Origin: Devosia sp.
GTDB taxonomy: Bacteria; Pseudomonadota; Alphaproteobacteria; Rhizobiales; Devosiaceae
Direction: 5' to 3'
Assembly: GCF_017307495.1 (NCBI RefSeq)
Contig: NZ_JAFKHE010000015.1
Location: forward strand, 186,001 to 250,000
Length of the DNA stretch: 64,000 nucleotides
The translations under genes and the position numbers were made by a program. The notes beneath the pieces are model-generated. The model had not been told where the DNA came from, did not search any database, and saw only the letters and a program-made list of their open reading frames with translations. The stretch's first letter is position 1. Every line of letters starts with the position of its first letter. This document shows positions 23,063-32,244 of the stretch, piece by piece.

Positions 23063-25468
23063 TCAGACGAAATAGGCGTCGGCAATGAGACCGGCGAGAT
23101 TGCCGATGTCGAGGCCGAGCCGGTTGAGGTGGGGGGTCGTCATCGCCGCAGGCTCACTGACGCGCAGTTCGGTGTCGAGCGACAGCGCGGCCTTGGCCGC
23201 GATCGACAGGTGACCGCCCTCGATGCCGCCGGGCAGACGCTCGAGCTGCTGATACAACTCCGCGATCTGGAAGCGCACCGAGCGGGGATTGAGCGGGTCG
23301 AGGACCAGCAGGTCGATATAGGAGTTGACGCCAGCGCTCACCGCGTAGCGCCGGCGGTGCGTCATCACGCTGTCGCCGATCTCGAGCAGCAGGTCGAGCG
23401 CGCCCTCGGGTGCGTTCTTGCGCGTCAGCCAGGCGACGGCGCCGGAAATCTGGATACCGCGTTCGAGCCGGCGCCCGATTTCGAGGAAGCGCCAGCCGGC
23501 GAAGCGGTACATGTTCTCGTGCACGAGGCCCGAGAAGCCGGCAAGCTTGCGCAGCAGCACGGTCATGGCGCGGGTGGCGTCGTCGCCGGCCTCCACCTTG
23601 TGGGCGAAGGTGCGCGCGGTCTTGCGCAGGTCGGCCAGCGCCAGCCATCCATCGGGCGAGAAGCGGTCGCGGATCTGGCCGGCGCTGTTGACCGCGCTGT
23701 CGATGGCCGCGAGCAGCCCGGTCGGCAGCGGCGTCGAGGCGTCGACGCCCAGCCCGTCGAGATAGGTGCGCGTATCCTTGAGGATGGGCAGGTCCGGATT
23801 GGAGCTCTCGGCGAGGCGGGCGTTGTACGCGCGCAGGATTCGCACGGTCGCCTCGCAGCGTTCGGCGTAGCGTCCGAGCCAGATCAGGTTGTCGGCGGCA
23901 CGGCTGGGCAGGCTTCCGGCCGAGACGCGTACCAGCTCCTCGCCCTCGCCGGGCAGCAGCGTGACGTGCTCGACCGGCTGGTCGCTAACCACCCAGACGT
24001 CGGCGGCCTGGCCGCCGCGCTGCATGGCGATGGCGGACGAATCGGGCGTCGAGCCGATGCGGGCGAAACCTCCGGGCATGATCGTCCAGCCATCGCGCGT
24101 GCGCGCCGCATAGACGCGCAAGGTCATCGGGCGGGGCTCGAGCCGGCCACCGACATGGAGCGGGGTGGTCGACAGGTGCACCTGTTCCTGGCCGACGAAC
24201 GCTCCGCCCTCGGCCTCGAGGCGGTCGAGCAGGGCCTGGCGCTGGTGCGGGGGCAGGCCGCCGCCGACAACGGTCTCCGTGTCCTCGATGGCAAGGCCGG
24301 TGGCGAAGGCCGATCCCACCATCATGGTATCGAAATTGTCGATGACGTGCCGCCGTTCGGCGGCACCGCCGCACCACCAGGTGGCAATGGTTGGCAGCTC
24401 CAGCTCGCTGCCGGTCAGGGTGCGGCACAGATTGGGCATGAACGCCGCGAAGGCGCGCGTCTCGAGGATGCCCGAGCCCAGGGCGTTGACCATCGAGATC
24501 GAGCCCTGCCGAATTGCGTCGGTGAGTCCCGGCGTCCCGATCCGGCTGTCGTAGCGCAGTTCCAGCGGGTCGGCGAAGCTCGCATCCATGCGGCGCCAGA
24601 GCACGCTGACCGGCTTCAACCCGGACACCGTGCGCACCATCACCTGGCCGTCGTCGACGACCAGGTCCTCGCCCTCGAGCAGCGCGAAGCCCAGGTAGCG
24701 GGCGATGTAGGCGTGCTCGAAATAGGTCTCGTTGTGCTGGCCGGGCGTGAGGATGCCGACCCCGCCGTCACGGGACTCGGCAATGCCGTTCAAGGCGTCG
24801 CGAAAACCCCTGAAGAAGCCGGCGAGGCGATGCACATGCATCCTGCCGTAGATGTCGGACAGCGCGCGCGTCGTCGCCACCCGGTTCTCGAGCGCGAAGC
24901 CGGCGCCGGAGGGCGCCTGGGTGCGGTCGCCCAGCACCCACCAGCCGCCATTCGGCCCGCGGCCGAGCTCGAAGGCGCAAAAGTGCAGGTAATGCCCGCT
25001 CGCCGGCTCGATACCGACCATCGGGCGCAGGAACTCGGCGTTGCGCGCGATCAGCTCGGGCGGCAGCAGGCCGCGCTGCACAAGCTGGTTGTCGCCATAG
25101 ATGTCGGCAACGATCGTCTCCAGCAGTTCGGCACGCTGGGTCAGGCCGCGCGTGATCGTGCGCCACTCCGCCTCGTCGAGGATCAGCGGCACGTGCGCCA
25201 GCGGCCAGCCGCGCTCCTTGCCGGCGGCGCCGTCGTACTTGCGGTAATAGACCCCGGCATCGCGCAGGTACTGGTCGGCCCGTTCGAAGCGTCCCGCCAG
25301 TTCGGTCGGGCCGAGGTCGTCGAGTGCCCCGATCAGTTGCGACCACGCGGGCCGCAGTCGTCCATCGGGGGCGAGCATCTCGTCGGGAACGCCGGGCAGG
25401 GGCTTGTAGTCGGCAATGAGCCCATGGGCCCCATGCCTTGCCGCCTGCCGTTCATTCCGAGTGCTCAT
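23063..25468 (-). CDS. Circularly permuted ATP-grasp ligase fused to alpha-E domain
   Basis: 801 residues. Residues 1 to about 480 are a circularly permuted type 2 ATP-grasp domain (DUF404/DUF407) with AGVYYRKYDGAAGKERGWPL, ILTPGQHNETYFEHAYIARY, and GLKPVSVLWRRMD as landmarks (each a short part of the active-site region). About 500-795 is an alpha-helical alpha-E domain (DUF403), beginning PSRAADNLIWLGRYAERCEA. In many bacteria these are two genes; here they are fused. ATP-grasp ligases form amide bonds between carboxylates and amines. It sits between the DUF2126 and transglutaminase genes. No strong ribosome binding site is visible at the chosen ATG. Confidence 0.92.
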   Translation of the reverse strand: MSTRNERQAARHGAHGLIADYKPLPGVPDEMLAPDGRLRPAWSQLIGALDDLGPTELAGRFERADQYLRDAGVYYRKYDGAAGKERGWPLAHVPLILDEAEWRTITRGLTQRAELLETIVADIYGDNQLVQRGLLPPELIARNAEFLRPMVGIEPASGHYLHFCAFELGRGPNGGWWVLGDRTQAPSGAGFALENRVATTRALSDIYGRMHVHRLAGFFRGFRDALNGIAESRDGGVGILTPGQHNETYFEHAYIARYLGFALLEGEDLVVDDGQVMVRTVSGLKPVSVLWRRMDASFADPLELRYDSRIGTPGLTDAIRQGSISMVNALGSGILETRAFAAFMPNLCRTLTGSELELPTIATWWCGGAAERRHVIDNFDTMMVGSAFATGLAIEDTETVVGGGLPPHQRQALLDRLEAEGGAFVGQEQVHLSTTPLHVGGRLEPRPMTLRVYAARTRDGWTIMPGGFARIGSTPDSSAIAMQRGGQAADVWVVSDQPVEHVTLLPGEGEELVRVSAGSLPSRAADNLIWLGRYAERCEATVRILRAYNARLAESSNPDLPILKDTRTYLDGLGVDASTPLPTGLLAAIDSAVNSAGQIRDRFSPDGWLALADLRKTARTFAHKVEAGDDATRAMTVLLRKLAGFSGLVHENMYRFAGWRFLEIGRRLERGIQISGAVAWLTRKNAPEGALDLLLEIGDSVMTHRRRYAVSAGVNSYIDLLVLDPLNPRSVRFQIAELYQQLERLPGGIEGGHLSIAAKAALSLDTELRVSEPAAMTTPHLNRLGLDIGNLAGLIADAYFV

Positions 25469-25545
25469 GGAGCAATAGCGCTAGCGAAAGCGGCCGGAAT
25501 CGCAAGGGGATTTCGACTGCTGGGTCAAAATGCCGGCGCGAACCG

Positions 25546-28500
25546 TCATGGCGCGTGGACGGGAACGCGCAGGTCGAGCGTCAGCGGAAATTCCGCCGAT
25601 CTTGCCTCGGTTGGCGGCACGTAGCCTCCGGGCCTGTGCCCGTTCGGCACGAAGCGGGCCAGCCGCCGTGCCTCTGCTTCGTTGCCGTTGACCGGGAAGG
25701 TGTCGTAGTTGCGGCCGCCCGGATGCGCGGTGTGGTAGGTGCAGCCGCCGATCGCGCGGCCCGACCAGGTGTCGTAGATGTCGAAATGCAGGGGCGCATT
25801 CACCGGCAGGGCGGGATGCATGCCCGAGGCGGGCTGCCAGGCCTTGAAGCGCACGCCGGCCACGGCGACGCCGGCGGCACCGGTAGCGGTGAGCGGCACC
25901 TCGCGACCGTTGCAGGTCACGCGGTAGCGGCCGGGGTTCACGCCTTCAAGCTTCACTTGAAGGCGTTCAACCGATGAATCAACGAAGCGTACCGTGCCGC
26001 CGATGGCGCCCTGCTCGCCCATGACGTGCCAGGGTTCGAGCGCCTGGTTGAGCGTCAGCTTCATGCCCTCGACCTCGACTTCCCCGCAGAACGGGAAGCG
26101 GAACTCGAGTTGGGCGGCGAACCACTCCGGATCGAGGTCGAAGCCATGGTCGCGAAGATCGGCCAGCACGTCGAGGAAATCGGCCCAGACGAAGTGCGGC
26201 AGCATGAACCGGTCGTGCAGCGTGGTGCCCCAGCGGACGAGCCTGCCCTGCTTGGGCGATGTCCAGAACCGCGCGATCAGCGCCCGTACCAGCAGTTGCT
26301 GGGCAAGGTTCATGCGCGCGTTAGGGGGCATCTCGAAGCCGCGGAACTCGACCAGTCCGAGCCGCCCGGTCGGGCCGTCGGGAGAATAGAGCTTGTCGAT
26401 GCAGATTTCCGAGCGGTGCGTGTTGCCGGTGACGTCGACGAGCAGGTTGCGGAACAGCCGGTCGACCAGCCAGGGCAGGGGAGCGGGACCCTCGTCCGGC
26501 GCCGGCACCTGCTGCATGGCGATCTCGAGTTCGTACAGGCTGTCGTGGCGCGCCTCGTCGATGCGCGGCGCCTGCGAGGTCGGGCCGATGAACAGGCCCG
26601 AGAACAGGTAGCTCAGCGACGGGTGCTGCTGCCAGTGGAGGACCAGGCTCTTGAGCAGGTCCGGCCGGCGCAGGAAGGGCGAGTCCGACGGCGTGGCGCC
26701 GCCCACTACGACATGGTTGCCGCCGCCCGTGCCGGTGTGACGGCCGTCGATCATGAACTTGTCGGCCCCGAGTCGCGACAGCCGCGCCTCTTCGTAGACG
26801 GCGGTGGTGGTCGCCACGCACTCCTCCCAGCTCGCGGCCGGGTGGATGTTGACCTCGATGACGCCGGGGTCGGGCGCGACGCGGATCACGTTGAGGCGCG
26901 GGTCATAGGGCGGCGCATAGCCCTCGACGTGAATGGGCTGGCCGATGCTCCTTGCCGCCTGCTCGGAGGCGGCGATCAGCTCCAGATAGTCCTCGACCGT
27001 CGAGACGGGCGGCAGGAACACGCACAGCCGGCCTTCGCGCAGTTCCACCGAAATCGCGGTGCGCACCGCCCCGTCGATCTCGTCGAGCACCTGCTCGTTG
27101 ATCTGCTGGTTCTCGGTCAGGTCAGGCGTGAAGGTTGAAGGCTGGGCATGGTGGCCGACGCGCACCTCGACCTTGTGGCGCAGCAGTTCCTCGACCTCCG
27201 GCAGGTCGGCCAGTGCGATCAGGGGATCGCGCGGCACGACGTGCGGATAGGCGCTCGGCTCAAGATGCTTGAGCGAACCGAGCGGCAGGCGGTAGCCGAC
27301 CGGTGCGTCGCCGGGTACGAGGAACAGCTTGCCCCGGCGCGTCCGCCATTGCTCCGACACCCATCTCGTGCGCGAGGGCAGGGCGTTCCAGCGCTGCACC
27401 GGCAGCACGTAGCCGGTCGGGTTGGTCAGCCCGCGCTCGAACACGGCCGCCATGCGCGCCCGCGCCTCGGGGTCCTTCAACTCGCTGTTGGTCGGGTCGA
27501 CGTTGGCCGGAAGGTTGCCCTCCTTGAGCAGCCATTCGCCCGGGTCCTCGAAGGCCGGCGCGACGGTGTCGCCCTCGAGACCGAGCCGGGTGGCAATTTC
27601 CACCAGAAGTTTGGCTGCGTCGTCTGCACTTGCTGTAGACTTTTGCCCTTCCCGGGCCACGAGCTCCGGGTCGGTCCAGACCGGTTTTCCGTCGCGGCGC
27701 CAGTACAGCGAGAAGGTCCAGCGCGGCAGGCTTTCGCCCGGATACCACTTGCCCTGGCCGTAGTGCAGCAGTCCGCCCGGCGCGAAACGCTCGCGCAGGC
27801 GCCGGATGAGATCATCGGCAAGCGCGCGCTTGGTCGGGCCAACGGCCTCGGCGTTCCACTCGCCGGCCTCGAAATCATCAATGGAAACAAAGGTCGGCTC
27901 GCCGCCCATGGTGAGCCGGACGTCGTGCTTGACCAGTTCCCCGTCGACCTTGCGCCCGAGTGCGTTGAGCCGGTCCCAGCTGTCGTCCGAGAACGGCATG
28001 GTGATGCGCGGGTGCTCGGCGACGCGGCTCACCTTCATGTCGAAGGCGAACTCGACATTGGCAAAGCTGGTAAAGCCCGAAATCGGCGCGGCATTACGAT
28101 AATGCGGCGTCGCCGCGAGCGGGATGTGGCTCTCGCCGGTCAAGAGGCCGGAGGTCGGATCGAGCCCGACCCAGCCGGCGCCGGGAAGATAGACTTCGCA
28201 CCAGGCGTGCAGGTCGGTGAAGTCATGGTCCGTCCCAGGCGGCCCGTCGAGCGAGACCAGATCGGGCTTCAACTGGATCAGGTAGCCCGATACGAACCGA
28301 GCGGCGAAGCCGAGGTGCCGCAGGGCCTGTACCAGCAACCAGCTCGAGTCGCGGCATGAGCCCTGCGCCCGGGCCAGCGTCTCCTCGGGCTCGAACACGC
28401 CGGTTTCGAGCCGTACGATGTAGCCGATCCGCTGCTGCACCGCGGCGTTGAGCCCGGTGATGAAGGTCACCGTGTTCTGCGGCGTCCGGTCGATACCGGC

Positions 28501-28893
28501 GAGGAACTGGCGCAGCATCGGGCCGGCCGGTTCTGGCTTCATGTAGACGAGAAGGTCATCCCGCAGTTCCTCGGGGTAGTCGAAGGGCCAGGTTTCGGCC
28601 CGTTCCTCGACGAAGAAATCGAAGGGATTGTAGACCGTCATGTCGGCAACGAGGTCGACCTCGATCTTGAGCTCGGTCACCGGGTCCGGGAAGACGTGGC
28701 GGCTCAGGTAGTTGCCGTAGGGATCCTGCTGCAGGTTGACAAAGTGCTTGGCCGGGGTCACTCGCAGCGAGTGGCTGAGCACCTTGGTCCTGGATTGTGG
28801 TGCCGGCTGCAACCGGATGATCTGGGGCTGGAGGACGACCGGACGGTCGTACTTGTAGTGCGTCAGGTGATAGATCGCGGCTTTGATCGACAT
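25546..28893 (-). CDS. DUF2126 family protein with N-terminal transglutaminase domain
   Basis: 1115 residues, the usual length for this large family. The N-terminal third has a transglutaminase-like domain with Cys180 ([19 protein letters not shown]), His229 ([15 protein letters not shown]) and Asp245 (LDPTSG). The rest is the DUF2126 region, which comparative work has linked to glutamine-synthetase-like COOH-NH2 ligases; segments such as [17 protein letters not shown] and [18 protein letters not shown] are well kept. I chose ATG 28893; a GTG four codons upstream is possible. First gene of the three-gene ligase/transglutaminase operon; the gap to the next gene is 77 bases. Confidence 0.9.
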   Translation of the reverse strand: MSIKAAIYHLTHYKYDRPVVLQPQIIRLQPAPQSRTKVLSHSLRVTPAKHFVNLQQDPYGNYLSRHVFPDPVTELKIEVDLVADMTVYNPFDFFVEERAETWPFDYPEELRDDLLVYMKPEPAGPMLRQFLAGIDRTPQNTVTFITGLNAAVQQRIGYIVRLETGVFEPEETLARAQGSCRDSSWLLVQALRHLGFAARFVSGYLIQLKPDLVSLDGPPGTDHDFTDLHAWCEVYLPGAGWVGLDPTSGLLTGESHIPLAATPHYRNAAPISGFTSFANVEFAFDMKVSRVAEHPRITMPFSDDSWDRLNALGRKVDGELVKHDVRLTMGGEPTFVSIDDFEAGEWNAEAVGPTKRALADDLIRRLRERFAPGGLLHYGQGKWYPGESLPRWTFSLYWRRDGKPVWTDPELVAREGQKSTASADDAAKLLVEIATRLGLEGDTVAPAFEDPGEWLLKEGNLPANVDPTNSELKDPEARARMAAVFERGLTNPTGYVLPVQRWNALPSRTRWVSEQWRTRRGKLFLVPGDAPVGYRLPLGSLKHLEPSAYPHVVPRDPLIALADLPEVEELLRHKVEVRVGHHAQPSTFTPDLTENQQINEQVLDEIDGAVRTAISVELREGRLCVFLPPVSTVEDYLELIAASEQAARSIGQPIHVEGYAPPYDPRLNVIRVAPDPGVIEVNIHPAASWEECVATTTAVYEEARLSRLGADKFMIDGRHTGTGGGNHVVVGGATPSDSPFLRRPDLLKSLVLHWQQHPSLSYLFSGLFIGPTSQAPRIDEARHDSLYELEIAMQQVPAPDEGPAPLPWLVDRLFRNLLVDVTGNTHRSEICIDKLYSPDGPTGRLGLVEFRGFEMPPNARMNLAQQLLVRALIARFWTSPKQGRLVRWGTTLHDRFMLPHFVWADFLDVLADLRDHGFDLDPEWFAAQLEFRFPFCGEVEVEGMKLTLNQALEPWHVMGEQGAIGGTVRFVDSSVERLQVKLEGVNPGRYRVTCNGREVPLTATGAAGVAVAGVRFKAWQPASGMHPALPVNAPLHFDIYDTWSGRAIGGCTYHTAHPGGRNYDTFPVNGNEAEARRLARFVPNGHRPGGYVPPTEARSAEFPLTLDLRVPVHAP

Positions 28894-28992
28894 GCGGTCG
28901 GTCACTCACTGAGGCACAGGCGCTTCCCGGCAAGGACGATAGCGACAGTTGCGTGAGGCGGCTAGCCTCGTGAGATCACAGGGGATGCACAC

Positions 28993-29517
28993 ATGCAACA
29001 GAACCGGACGCCGCTGATGCGGGCCATCAAGGCGGTCGGGCGGTTCGTCGTCGCCGTCGCGGCCGTGGCCTATCTGATCCTCGACGAGCTTTTGTTCCCG
29101 CTGTTCCGGCCGCTGATCGCCTGGCTCACGGGTTTGCGTCTGTTCCAGCGCCTGGGGGAGTGGCTCGGGCGGCTGCCGCCCTATGTCGCGCTGGTGGCCT
29201 TCGCCGTGCCGTTCATCATCATCGAGCCGGTGAAGGTCGCGGCCATCTGGTGGGTCGGGATCGGGCACGTCATCACCGGCACGATCGGCCTGCTGTTTGC
29301 GCACGCGCTGTCGCTGCTGGTGGTCGAGCGCATCTTCCATGCCGCCTACGAGCCGTTGATGCGCATCGGCTGGTTCGCGAAACTGCTGGGCTGGCTGTTC
29401 GGCATCCGCGACCGGGCCATCGCCATGGTGACCGCGACTTCGGCGTGGCGGACGACGGTTCGCTGGGCGCGCGGCGTACGAGGCTGGCTAAGGGACGTGA
29501 TCGCTCAGTTGCGTTAG
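28993..29517 (+). CDS. Hypothetical inner-membrane protein
   Basis: 174 residues with three to four hydrophobic segments (about 17-40, 65-85, 90-118 and a weaker one near 130). The N-terminus (MQQNRTPLMRAIKAVGRF) and C-terminus (ARGVRGWLRDVIAQLR) are basic and probably cytoplasmic. I do not recognise the family. AGGGG eight bases before the ATG supports the start. It is divergent from the DUF2126 gene, about 100 bases away, and overlaps the convergent gene at 29514 by four bases. Confidence 0.7.
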   Translation: MQQNRTPLMRAIKAVGRFVVAVAAVAYLILDELLFPLFRPLIAWLTGLRLFQRLGEWLGRLPPYVALVAFAVPFIIIEPVKVAAIWWVGIGHVITGTIGLLFAHALSLLVVERIFHAAYEPLMRIGWFAKLLGWLFGIRDRAIAMVTATSAWRTTVRWARGVRGWLRDVIAQLR

Positions 29518-29780
29518 CCTTTCTTCTTCTTGCGATCCGTGTGCATCGCCGTGCGCGATTCCTCGAGGAAGGCCTCCACCTCCTCCAGCGTCGCGGAGAA
29601 GTCGTAGCCGGCATTGCCGAACACGATCTCGAAGGTGTCGTCGTCGCGCAGCATGTAGCCGCCATGCGCGTCGATCTTGGGATTACGCTTCTGCGCCACG
29701 AGCAGGCTCACGCCGAAAGGGCGGCCCATGCGGCGGACGCGGCGTTCAATGGCGGCGAGGGTGTTGGCGCGGCTCGACAT
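29514..29780 (-). CDS. Conserved hypothetical protein
   Basis: 88 residues, soluble, with a basic N-terminal half (MSSRANTLAAIERRVRRMGR), a central GGYMLRDDDTFEIVFGNAGYDFSA stretch (residues about 40-63) and an acidic helix before a KKKKG end. I have no named family, though the pattern looks conserved rather than random. A GGAG-type box is present before the ATG (AAGGAGCCTGCC). It overlaps the end of the membrane-protein gene on the other strand by four bases. Confidence 0.65.
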   Translation of the reverse strand: MSSRANTLAAIERRVRRMGRPFGVSLLVAQKRNPKIDAHGGYMLRDDDTFEIVFGNAGYDFSATLEEVEAFLEESRTAMHTDRKKKKG

Positions 29781-29864
29781 GGCAGGCTCCTTCGCCGCTG
29801 TTCATAGCGCGAACTACAGCAGGGGCAAGAGGACAAGGGCCGGTGGGTGTGGCGCCCCACGCTT

Positions 29865-29889
29865 GATCCCTCCCCAAAAGGGGGGGACC
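29865..29889. repeat. Degenerate family-2 hairpin
   Basis: GATCCCTCCCCAAAAGGGGG-type palindrome, a short relic of the family-2 element, in the gap before the LysR gene. Confidence 0.5.
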
Positions 29890-29935
29890 AGCGACTCCAG
29901 TTGAGCATCGCCGATCCGGATGCTTTAGTTCGCGC

Positions 29936-30865
29936 ATGGCTTTCACCCTGAGGCAGTTGCAGTACTTCATCGCCGTCGCGGAGGAGGGAACCGTTTCCGG
30001 CGCGGCGCAGTCGCTATCGATCAGCCAGTCCGCGGTGACCGACGCGATCAAGGACCTCGAGACGGACCTCGGCGTCGCGCTGTTCGAGCGCCACCGCCGC
30101 GGGCTGACCATCACCCACAAGGGTCACCAATTCTACCGGCACGCGACCCGAATCCTCGCCTCCGTCTCGGACGCGCGGCGGAGCTTCGGGGACCAGGAAG
30201 AGACTCCGGCCCAGGGCGGCTCGCTGCATCTTGGAGTCACGTCGCTGGTTGCCGGCTACGTCCTGTCCGACCTCCTGGCCCGCTATCGGCGGGCCTATCC
30301 GCACGTCAGCGTGACGGCCATCGAGGACAATGGCGACTACCTCGAGCACCTGCTGATCGGCGGCGAACTCGACGTGGCGGTGATGGTGATCTCCAACCTC
30401 CGCGATCGGGTTGCCCTGCAGGCGGAAATCTTCGAGACCTCACCCTACCGGCTGTGGCTACCCCTGGGGCATCGGCTGGCCGGCGCCGACATCATCTCCG
30501 TTTCCGACATCGTCCCCGAGCCGCTGATCATGCTGACCGTGGACGAGACCGAGGAGAACACGGGCAAGCTGCTGGCGGCTTTCAGCGCGCGGCCGCATGT
30601 CGCCTTCCGCACCCGCTCGGTCGAAGCGGTGCGCAGCCTCGTTGCCACGGGGGCGGGGATCGCGCTGCTGCCCGATCTTGTCTATCGGCCCTGGTCGCTG
30701 GAAGGCGACAGGATCGAGAGCCGCGATGTGTCCGGGGCGCTGCCGGTGGTGCAGGTGGGGATGGTGTGGCGGCGCGGCAGCCAGTTGACGCGGGCGGCGC
30801 GGGACTTCATCGGGCTCGCGCAACAGCAGCATCTGTCGCTGACCCGGACCGGTGGAGAACGCTGA
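29936..30865 (+). CDS. LysR family transcriptional regulator
   Basis: 309 residues, typical for the family. The N-terminal winged helix-turn-helix (about 1-60) has LRQLQYFIAVAEEGTVSGAA, QSLSISQSAVTDAIKDLE and LFERHRRGLTIT; the rest is a substrate-binding domain. No clear ribosome binding site precedes the ATG (TTTAGTTCGCGC), so the protein may be made at a low level. It is followed by a 143-base gap with an ATC-N9-GAT inverted repeat, then the ydcS-like gene, so it probably controls the ydcSTUV-patD operon in response to a polyamine or its product. Confidence 0.9.
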   Translation: MAFTLRQLQYFIAVAEEGTVSGAAQSLSISQSAVTDAIKDLETDLGVALFERHRRGLTITHKGHQFYRHATRILASVSDARRSFGDQEETPAQGGSLHLGVTSLVAGYVLSDLLARYRRAYPHVSVTAIEDNGDYLEHLLIGGELDVAVMVISNLRDRVALQAEIFETSPYRLWLPLGHRLAGADIISVSDIVPEPLIMLTVDETEENTGKLLAAFSARPHVAFRTRSVEAVRSLVATGAGIALLPDLVYRPWSLEGDRIESRDVSGALPVVQVGMVWRRGSQLTRAARDFIGLAQQQHLSLTRTGGER

Positions 30866-30886
30866 GCCGTGTCGATGTGACATTCT

Positions 30887-30907
30887 GATATCGGATTTGC
30901 CGATATC
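30887..30907. promoter_or_regulatory. LysR-type binding site before ydcS
   Basis: Perfect inverted repeat GATATCGG-N5-CCGATATC containing ATC-N9-GAT and T-N11-A, the LysR-family box. It lies between the LysR gene and ydcS, 101 bases before the ydcS ATG. Confidence 0.65.
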
Positions 30908-31008
30908 TCCCCTCGGTCGAATGCATTTGCGAATGTTCATGTGCCCGATAAGGTTCGAGCCAAGGGCCTCATGCGCATTGGGAGCGCGGCCCCGACAGGG
31001 AGAAACCG

Positions 31009-32160
31009 ATGAAATCCATCCTCAAGACGACTACAGCCTTGACCATGGTTCTTGCCTTTGCCGGGCAGGTCGCCGCGCAGGAAGCCCTGCAGTCGATTGG
31101 CCCGGGCGAAGGCGAAGTCTCGATCGTCGCCTGGCCGGGCTATATCGAACGCGGCGAGTCCGATGCGGGCTACGACTGGGTGACCAAGTTCGAGGCCGAT
31201 TCCGGCTGCAAGGTGACCGTGAAGACGGCCGCGACCTCGGACGAGATGGTGGCGCTGATGAATCAGGGTGGCTTCGATCTCGTCACCGCCTCGGGCGACG
31301 CTTCGCTCCGCCTCGTCGCGGGCAAGAAGGTGGCGCCGGTCAACATTTCGCTGATCAAGAGCTGGGACACCCTGGACGACAGGCTGAAGGAAGGCGTCTG
31401 GCACACCGTGGATGGCGTACATTACGGCGTGCCGTACCAGTGGGGCCCGAACGTCCTCATGTACAACACCAAGACGTTCCCCACTGCGCCCGAGAGCTGG
31501 AACGTCGTGTTCGAGAAGATGGACCTGCCCGACGGAAAGTCGAACGAGGGCCGCGTCCAGGCCTATGACGGCGCCATCTATATCGCTGACGCTGCGCTCT
31601 ACCTGATGACCGCCAAGCCCGAGCTTGGGATCAAGGACCCCTATGAGCTCAACGAGGCGCAGTACGCTGCGGCGATCGAGCTACTGAAGGGGCAGCGCGC
31701 GCTCGTCGGCCGTTACTGGCACGACGCCGCGGTACAGGTCGACGACTTCACTTCGGAAGGCGTCGTGGCCTCGGGGTCGTGGCCGTACCAGGTAAATACG
31801 CTGCAGGCCAACGGCCAGCCGATCGCCTCGACCATTCCGAAGGAAGGCGCGACGGGCTGGGCCGACACGACCATGCTGTCGGCGACGGCCGCGCACCCCA
31901 ACTGCGCCTACATGTGGATGGAGCACTCGATCCAGCCCAAGGTGCAGGGCGACGTTGCCGCCTGGTTTGGCTCGGTGCCGGTGGTGCCCGCCGCGTGCAA
32001 GGGCAACGAACTGCTGACCGACACCGGCTGCGCCACCAACGGCTTCGACAACTTCGACAAGATCCACTTCTGGAAGACGCCGACCGCCCAATGTGCGCAA
32101 GGCGAGTGCGTTCCGTACTCGCGCTGGGCGTCGGACTACATCGGCGTGATGGGGCAGTAG
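31009..32160 (+). CDS. ydcS: ABC transporter substrate-binding protein YdcS-like
   Basis: 383 residues with a signal peptide (about 1-24, ending VAAQ). Beyond the general PotD fold it follows E. coli YdcS closely: AWPGYIERGESD, YDWVTKFEADSGCKV, KTAATSDEMVALM, VTASGDASLRL, YQWGPNVLMYNTKTFP, RYWHDAAVQ and VQGDVAAWFGS. YdcS is the periplasmic binding protein of the putrescine-linked YdcSTUV transporter and has been reported to have other activities. GGGAGAAACCG precedes the ATG. The genes downstream encode the matching ATPase, two permeases and aminobutyraldehyde dehydrogenase, in the same order as in E. coli. Confidence 0.93.
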   Translation: MKSILKTTTALTMVLAFAGQVAAQEALQSIGPGEGEVSIVAWPGYIERGESDAGYDWVTKFEADSGCKVTVKTAATSDEMVALMNQGGFDLVTASGDASLRLVAGKKVAPVNISLIKSWDTLDDRLKEGVWHTVDGVHYGVPYQWGPNVLMYNTKTFPTAPESWNVVFEKMDLPDGKSNEGRVQAYDGAIYIADAALYLMTAKPELGIKDPYELNEAQYAAAIELLKGQRALVGRYWHDAAVQVDDFTSEGVVASGSWPYQVNTLQANGQPIASTIPKEGATGWADTTMLSATAAHPNCAYMWMEHSIQPKVQGDVAAWFGSVPVVPAACKGNELLTDTGCATNGFDNFDKIHFWKTPTAQCAQGECVPYSRWASDYIGVMGQ

Positions 32161-32204
32161 CCCTGTCAGGTGGGGGGCGTCCCTCACCCCAGCACAACCA
32201 CAGC

Positions 32205-32234
32205 ATGTCATCCCGGCGAAGGCCGGGATGACAT
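32205..32234. repeat. REP-like perfect palindrome between ydcS and ydcT
   Basis: ATGTCATCCCGGC-N4-GCCGGGATGACAT, a perfect 13-base-arm hairpin 10 bases before the ydcT ATG. It could trim or stabilise the ydcS message so that the binding protein is made in excess. Confidence 0.75.
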
Positions 32235-32244
32235 CTAGTTCGGA

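Noticed and set aside
22580..25624. A 1014-codon open frame on the plus strand opposite the ATP-grasp and transglutaminase genes.
   Set aside because: It is the antisense shadow of GC-rich coding sequence: low-complexity Arg/Gly/Ala/His-rich translation, no domain, no ribosome binding site, and the minus-strand genes are unambiguous.
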